From Otatea glauca (lineage: Eukaryota > Streptophyta > Magnoliopsida > Poales > Poaceae), in contig CM070711.1 in assembly GCA_036346275.1 (NCBI GenBank), positions 47,617,435 through 47,681,434 of the forward strand: a stretch of 64,000 nt of DNA, given 5' to 3'. Shown in pieces: positions 58,056 to 64,000 of this stretch. The translations under genes were made by a program, and so were the position numbers. The notes under the pieces were generated by a model that did no database searches, was not told where the DNA came from, and saw nothing but the letters and a program-made list of their open reading frames with translations. How positions within the stretch are numbered: position 1 is the stretch's first letter; every line of letters starts with the position of its first letter.

Positions 58056-58538
58056 TCAAGTGCTCATATCATTTTCTATGTTTGCCATCATATGTGCCAT
58101 AGCTTTCATAACAGAGGCTTTTCGGTTCTCTATGAAGTTCTACAGCTTCGGCATATGGCCCATTTGTTTAACACCAATAATTAATTGTCTTCTAGTCATA
58201 TGTCTTAATCCTTACAAAAGCGATCATATTATTATGAAAATGGTGTCTTGGTATATTATCAATAACCACGTTGAATTAAATACTAGAAATCTTTATATTA
58301 CCTCTATACGCTCAGTTTTGGCTTCTTCCAGCTCTGTATTCACCCTGCGCTCCTTAATGATGAGTACCTTATTAAGAGATTCAATATCTTTCGCTTTGTC
58401 ATCTATGTCTTTTAGTTTTTGTTTTATTTCATAAATCTTTTTTACTAACTTAGAATCTTCTTCACTTATGTTCTACTCCATTACATCAGACTTTCCCTTC
58501 AATTGTTCTATCTCCACCTTAAGTTTTTGTTTAGCATC
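58056..58538 (-). pseudogene. FDM/IDN2-like gene fragment (coiled coil + XH domain), broken
   Basis: FDM/IDN2 proteins bind double-stranded RNA and act in RNA-directed DNA methylation. Exon A (58,538-58,302) reads KQKLKVEIEQLKGKSDVME, a TAG, then EEDSKLVKKIYEIKQKLKD, ESLNKVLIIKERRVNTELEE: the coiled coil and the LIxKERxxNxELxEA signature directly before the XH domain. A GTAATA donor follows. Exon B (about 58,218-58,056) reads GLRHMTRRQLIIGVKQMG, the XH start, and then jumps to MPKL, TAG, NFIENRKASVMKAMAHMM, the XH end (PELWNxKExRKA; the Trp codon is now a stop). Some 80 residues of the XH domain are deleted. The upstream part of exon A was cut off by the LTR at 58,539; the XS domain is not in the window. 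Confidence 0.78.
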
Positions 58539-60190
58539 TGTTGGTGCCAAAAAAATATGACGAAGGATTGATCGGCTCAAACACACGCAAACACCGGGTT
58601 TAATTATGGTTTGGGCATGCCATCCAATTCGATCCTGCAATCGGTAAGATAGATTGAATATAACACTCAAAGCTGATTTGATACTACAATCGGTAAGAAA
58701 TCCAAATAGCTGTTCAAAGTCGATTAGATCGCAAGTAATGATAAATCTAAACAGTTTGTTATGGTTAATTAGATGGTTTCGTAAAGGTAGATTTTCTCGA
58801 AAAAGGTGATGCGCAACTCAAGAGGAACGCGGTATGCTACGCTAGCACAAAAAAAATCTACCGCATAACCAGAAAGCTACTTGCAAGAAGGGAATCATAT
58901 ATTAGATTACCACTAGACGCGCATTTGCAGAATCCTTCGCGCGTCGATGTAGTGGATCGTCCTTGCCGCAGTCATTGCGTCGATGGAGTGGATTGTCCTC
59001 GTCTCGCTGTGGATCGTCCTCCCACGCCGCAGTCGTAGCAGCGTCACCGCAGTAGTCCACACGTCCGGGGATGCAACGCCGTGCGTCGGTGTGCAAGCAC
59101 CTGGTTGCTCGGTAGGGGCAGCTAGAGGAGGAGGCTAGGGTTTCGAGTGAAACACTTCTAGACCATAGGAAAAGCACACCCTGCGCCCACCCTCCTCCAC
59201 TCCTTATATAGCCATGAGATGAAACCCTAAACCAGGGCACATCAGTGTGCTAAGCCCACGAGGTCCATTAATTACAGATCAAATCCAAATTAATGCGTCC
59301 TAGCCCATTAAGTGTGTGACCCTGCAGGTTCATGTACGTTTGGACATGGATTCGAAAAACTCCTTTTCAATCCAATAGTTGGTAGTGGCTCCTTGCAAAG
59401 CATGCCAACTCCCGAACATACTATGATCAAATCGGACAGAACCTATCAAAAGTGCTCATGTAAAAATCCCTTTGCCAAGTGTATGAAGATTGAACTCAAG
59501 GCGAGAAGCATGTCATCCTTTGATGATTCAATCCATATCTCGTATCCGTGATATATTAATAAGTTGTGATTGACTCCTCAATCACGGCATGGCCATGCAC
59601 TTCCTTAATCATATCACACGAGTGGCCTTGTCATATATCTCCGTTTCATTGGAGTGGCAAATTCCATCTTGACTGCTCACTTCCCTCTGCACGTTTTATA
59701 TTAAACATGAAAGCTACCTTTATAACTATCCGGTTAGAAAGTAGTATTTGATAGCCCCAAAGAAAACTATTACACATGTAGAGAATATGACAATCTCAAG
59801 TCTAAGGATCATACATCTACTATGTATGAGATACACTGATGACACATAAGAATGTAACATTCTCACAGTGTCCCATTGCGGGTCTATCTAACCCATGTTC
59901 TTCAACATGCGTCCACAATGTATAGATGATATTTCCATATCCCATGATCTATGAAGCATGATCATCGATCACTACATGTGCTGATCTATTCATCATTGTC
60001 CTATACGATGATATCCGATCAGAGATATTTATCGAATTATATCAATGAGTAAAGAGCTTCATAAGCAAGTCACATACTTGTTGATCAATACAAAGATATA
60101 CATTCATTGGACCAATAATCATATTATTATTCATAAACATAGTCATGTTACAATCATCTAAATGATTGCCTCAAGGGCATAACACTAACA
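58539..60190 (-). mobile_element. Angela-like copia solo LTR inside the FDM-like exon
   Basis: On the minus strand it runs from TGTTAGTGTTATGCCC (60,190), the Angela-type start, to GGCACCAACA (58,539), 1652 bp. Flanks are GCATC (58,534-58,538) and GCAAC (60,191-60,195), a 5-bp duplication with one mismatch. Removing the LTR and one copy restores the antisense reading SDLVAKQKLKVEIEQ across the joint, supporting insertion into the coding exon. A TATA box (GGCTATATAAGGA, 59,201-59,213 as complement) lies at the expected place. The first 490 bases match the LTR fragment at 8.67-9.16 kb. Confidence 0.82.
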
Positions 60191-60195
60191 GCAAC

Positions 60196-60829
60196 AAGAT
60201 CAGAAAAAAGCAAACCTGGGTGATTGGCGTAATCGAAGAAGACCAACAATCGACGATGCACAACTTTATTGAACAACAAAGATTACAATATCTAAATTAC
60301 AAGAACTACTCTTAGTTGAAAAGAAGAGTAAATAAAAGTAGATGCGAGTTGTTTGATTGGTTGGTTGTGTTTTTCTTGACTTGCCTTTGGTCCCTTTTAT
60401 AGCGTTTAGTCCGATCGTATCCTTCTCCGATGCATTGCCAATTATGATCCGTATCGGTCTCCATCTCCTATAGGAAATACTCCTTATTTGGACCAACATC
60501 GGCTAGATACCCAAATTTAACTTATTTATCCAAATCGGTCTTGTATCTCCAAACCCCATAACTTTAACTTCCATATTAGAATTATCCAAATTTGGACTCT
60601 ACCTTCCAAATCGGCTATACTGGTCAAATCTTGGTGCTAACATATGCCCCCCATTTTTGGGAGATAAGAAGTTATCTTACAAAAATCTCCTAAATCGGCT
60701 TAAACACAATTTTTCACACTATTCTCGGCACTTTTCTCGGTAACTTCCCATTAACTGCGCCGTAATATCTCGAGCCACTTAAATTTCCATCATAATTGCC
60801 TGCGAATCGTTGGGACGGCTTCCCGTCTC
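60196..60829. other. Junction and 5' region of PMD transposon copy 2
   Basis: The first ~30 bases continue the antisense FDM-like gene. After that comes AT-rich sequence with frequent AATCGGCT/AATCGGTC words, shared with the PMD transposon gene, and a TATA-like CTATAAATATGG at 60,849. The left boundary of that transposon could not be fixed. Confidence 0.4.
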
Positions 60830-63699
60830 TTCACATTTTTTCACCCATCTATAAATATGGGGCCCATTCTCCTATCATTTTCACGTGCACGAGCTCTCCA
60901 ACCTCTCATCATCGACCTTGCTTTTTCATTGTCCTTGCCTCTCAAAACCTCAACTTTCAATCAACTCCTCATCGCTTCATCGACTTCACCAATCTGTTGG
61001 CTTTAAAAACGATTGATCCAGAACAGGTACTCATCCTCGTGCCCGATTGCGAATATATATTTTATTTAGGCCCATTACGAGATCCATATCCATCAGCTAT
61101 AATAGAAAAGGATATCCCTAGACTTCCCTTGCACGCTCCCGAGTATAACATCCAAGGATGGGGTAAGAGTTTTAGAGCTTGACCGACGGCCTTGAAATGG
61201 TGGCAAGACTGGTACAATTGGCTAGCGTCACAAAAGATGCCTGAATGGAAATGGATGAGAATTTCAGAATGTCTCCCTTTATCTTTAGCCGACCCTGAAG
61301 CCAATAAGCCCTTGTTGGCCATGGCATGCTACTTTTGGTCCGATACTCTTTAATGCTTTCATGTTCAGAAAGGGTCTAATTGGCCCAACACTTTTGGATG
61401 TGGTGCAACTCTGCTGTTTAAGGCTGATGGCAACCAAATATCAGCATTCAGTGCTAAACCTCAACACAAACTAATCTCCACCAAGGGGAGAAGACTGGAA
61501 TAAATACATTAGTGACAACAAAGGAATCGGCCTAATCCCTGATAAAGAACACACAACCTTTTTGAATATGTGGCTCGACCGATTTCTTTTATGTGGCGCT
61601 GCCCTTGGTCCAACTCAGACCTTTCAAGTTGTAGCCGAGCAAGTCATGAGAGGTCATCGGATAGCCCCGGGGAAAATGTTCTTAGGAGTGGTGTACCAGA
61701 TGATGCATAAAATCCATAATCGGCTTTTCATGGGTTTAGGCCAGTACATAGTTGGTAACGGTGGTGGACCTCTCTGGTTTATTCGGATCTGGCTATATAG
61801 CATGTTTAGCCGATCCTTCAAGATCGACTCTGGTAATATGACTCGTTTCCCTTGTGAAGACACCCTGGACGAACAAAATATTGAATACAGAAACAACCAA
61901 TCATTTGGTGAAAAGTATATTCTCTGCTTTAGCAATGAAACCAAGATCACACCAATTGGAGCCAGAAAGTTCTTAGCCTTCTTCTTTCGGATTGATAATG
62001 AAGATTTTCAAAATACGGATTTTTTCAGCTACACAGAAGCGATTGCTTTCCTTACCCGTCCTTCCTACACCTAACAGCCGATAGTAATGATATGGACAGG
62101 GAGACTCTAGAACTATTCAAGATCTTTATATCAACATGCGTGCTATCGGTTGGTTTACACCCAAAGGGTCGGACTTACCAGCCATCATCTGAATTCTATC
62201 ACCTGTTAGTATCAGATTTCTTTCTAGATCTCCTGCCTGAGTAGACGTCACACACTAACTCCGATAGTAATAGCTCTAGCTCCAACGATGCTAGCCCTGG
62301 CTATACTAACTCAAATTTTATCGATGCTATCTGCGAGGTATCGGCTAATGTAGTCTTCATGCTGATAATTCTCAAATTTCCTTAATCTTCACTAATCGGT
62401 TCTTTTTCATACTTAATAGGCAAAGAAAATCGACAAGAAAATTGCAGGCGATTCGATGGGCCCAAGCACGTCTAGCAAACGTCCTCACCCTAATGGTAGA
62501 ATCGCAATTGCTGGCTATTCGTCGGCCAACACAAGCACTCAATCTCCCTCCCTGTCAGACTTAGACAGGCAACCACCAAGTAAGACATCATTGGCTATAC
62601 CTTACTCATTTCAATTTCTCTTGTAAAACAATTTTTTAACCGATTGACTAATTTGCTAACAGAAAAGAAGCGTGGCCATCCAAATAAGAAGGCCTCGGCT
62701 AGCAGGGGTCAGAAGCCCCAAGAGCAATCAGTTGAAAGATATCCTCGTGCATTAGGCACAGATCAAGTAAATTACCTTACAAACTGATTTTCAAGTCCAA
62801 ATTTACAGATCGAATAACAGACTTTCAATATTCCTGCAGCCTTCACTTTCTACACCAGCATCCGTGGCTGATATTCTAGTCAATATTCCCACGAAAATAG
62901 ATCTACCCCCTCCTCCATCATACCTGATGCCCCAAGCCATAATCCCTCAAGGCACACCAACCATTGTTGTCGTCCCTGCTGCTGCTGCTGCAGGGCCAAG
63001 CGTCAAGCCGATCTAGTCCTTAAGCAATGTGTTGGGATTCGATTGGTCCAATTTAGAAGATGAAGAGATCTAGGCGCGGACAACTTCCTAGAAGAAATTC
63101 AGAAAATCTTGGCCATCTAAAAGGATGCGTCATCTCAAGTAACTTTGGCCTTAGGCATGGCAAAAAATCTGAACAATTTCTTCAAACTGCTCTTCACCCC
63201 ATCGGCCAATCTGCTCGAAAATGCCCAACCTCTCAAGGATGCCCTGGCGACGGTGCAAGCCGATCTTCTAAAAGAAGCAATGGCTGCATTCCTAGATGTA
63301 TGCTATCTTGACGAGAGGAAAGAGGAGGTGGAAGTAGCCAAGGCAAGAATTGATCATTGGGCAACACAACATGAAGACCAAAAGCTACTCGATAAGCTAG
63401 TGGCTAACACTAAGGCCCTCAAAGTCCGATATGATGAAGAGTTTCAACCTTTGAAGGCCGCTAAAGAAATAGAGCTCAAACTTGAGTTGACCAAAAAATA
63501 TTTGGAAGAACAGCTGGCCAAAGTCAATGCTTCCTTGGCCGAGGTCCAGGAGAACTTGGCATCTTCATCATCAGCCTTAAAGAAACAGAAAGTTGACTTG
63601 GGCATGGCAATAGCCTCAACGAAAAAGCAATCAGCCAAAGTTGTTCCTATCCCCCAGTCAAAAGAAGAAGATAACAAGATTCTTGAGGACGTGGAATAG
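60830..63699 (+). pseudogene. PMD / AT-hook / coiled-coil transposon gene, copy 2
   Basis: The N-terminal part (61,010-61,360) has ILVPDCEYIFYLGPLRDPYP and WKWMRISECLPLSLADPE. The PMD-like core (61,562-62,074) has MWLDRFLLCGAALGPTQ, GKMFLGVVYQMMHKIHNRLF and GGGPLWFIRIWLYSMF. An AT-hook-like KKRGHPNKKASA follows an intron-like gap near 62,665. The C-terminal part (63,145-63,699) is a long Lys/Glu/Ala-rich coiled coil ending in a stop. Several stops in the first half (61,182; 61,352; 61,500-61,530) show decay, though the core and coiled coil remain open. Copy 1 at 4.2-6.07 kb is more damaged and lacks the coiled coil. The host element class and the function are unknown; PMD genes are recurrent passengers of plant transposons. 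Confidence 0.65.
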
Positions 63700-64000
63700 A
63701 CCGTTGCCAAGGCTACTGCTGCACTGTCAGCTCTTGGCGCAACCCTTAATTAACTGTCAATATACTACTATTTTATTTATAAATGAATGTTTTTAATGAA
63801 TGGCCTTGGTTTGAAAAAAATTCTTTGAATGTTTTGTAAATATTTATAATTGGCTATTCAACTGATTTTATGTTTTAATCTTATTTCTGTCATAACGTTT
63901 GTAATTAGATATGGTTTACTTTACTCTTATAGTTCATAACCAGAATTAACTGCAACGAGTTAATTTGGCTTCTTACAACCGATAGTCACCTTTAGCCGAT
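63700..64000. other. 3' flank of the PMD transposon gene
   Basis: AT-rich, noncoding, ending with ACCGATAGTC and TAGCCGAT words of the same element; the element continues beyond the window. Confidence 0.4.

Overview
The window looks like nuclear DNA from a grass (Poaceae), probably a repeat-rich intergenic island. The evidence is the plant-type repeat content: SIRE-like and Angela-like copia LTRs, chromodomain Ty3/gypsy elements, CACTA, MuDR, PIF/Harbinger, hAT and Tourist-type DNA transposons. Only two host genes are convincing, and both have grass-style GC-rich coding sequence. There are no bacterial operons, rRNA, tRNA or CRISPR arrays. All calls come from reading the sequence by eye; no database search was run.

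Layout. 0-4.2 kb: 3' end of a copia (SIRE-like) element with its LTR. 4.2-6.1 kb: a decayed copy of a plant-mobile-domain (PMD) transposon gene, whose better copy is at 60.8-63.7 kb. 6.1-8.65 kb: a CACTA transposase region (TNP2, then DUF8039-like and Ulp1-like pieces), broken throughout. 8.67-9.16 kb: an antisense Angela-like LTR fragment. 10.9-14.8 kb: three non-autonomous hAT-type elements with readable 8-bp target-site duplications (TSDs). 15.7-24.9 kb: a leucine-rich-repeat extensin (LRX) gene, with an apparent 1-base frameshift, lies between two oppositely oriented solo LTRs of one family; the right one is split by a 4.04-kb solo LTR of a chromodomain gypsy family. 24.9-30.5 kb: mostly anonymous sequence, a tandem array, a fourth hAT-type element and MITE remnants.

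30,505-53,580 reads as one MuDR/Mutator element. It has terminal inverted repeats (start G[G/A]CAAAATTTCAAATAC) and an exact 9-bp TSD (TTAATTATT). It holds a mudrA-type transposase, a PMD gene behind it, a convergent acidic ORF, an antisense exon-like fragment and a PIF/Harbinger transposase fragment. Inside it sits a chromodomain gypsy block arranged integrase - LTR - gag-pol - truncated LTR. The MuDR element landed about 150 bp beyond the stop codon of a two-exon gene for a secreted cysteine-rich protein (53.7-54.7 kb, minus strand).

57.0-64 kb: a CACTA terminus, a 90-bp-arm inverted repeat just inside it, and a broken antisense fragment of an FDM/IDN2-like gene (a component of RNA-directed DNA methylation) whose exon is split by an Angela-like solo LTR. 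The PMD/AT-hook/coiled-coil transposon gene follows. The most novel-looking items are the MuDR+PMD+antisense-ORF element, the silencing-gene fragment beside a CACTA end and hairpin, and the chain of nested insertions whose order can be read from TSDs.
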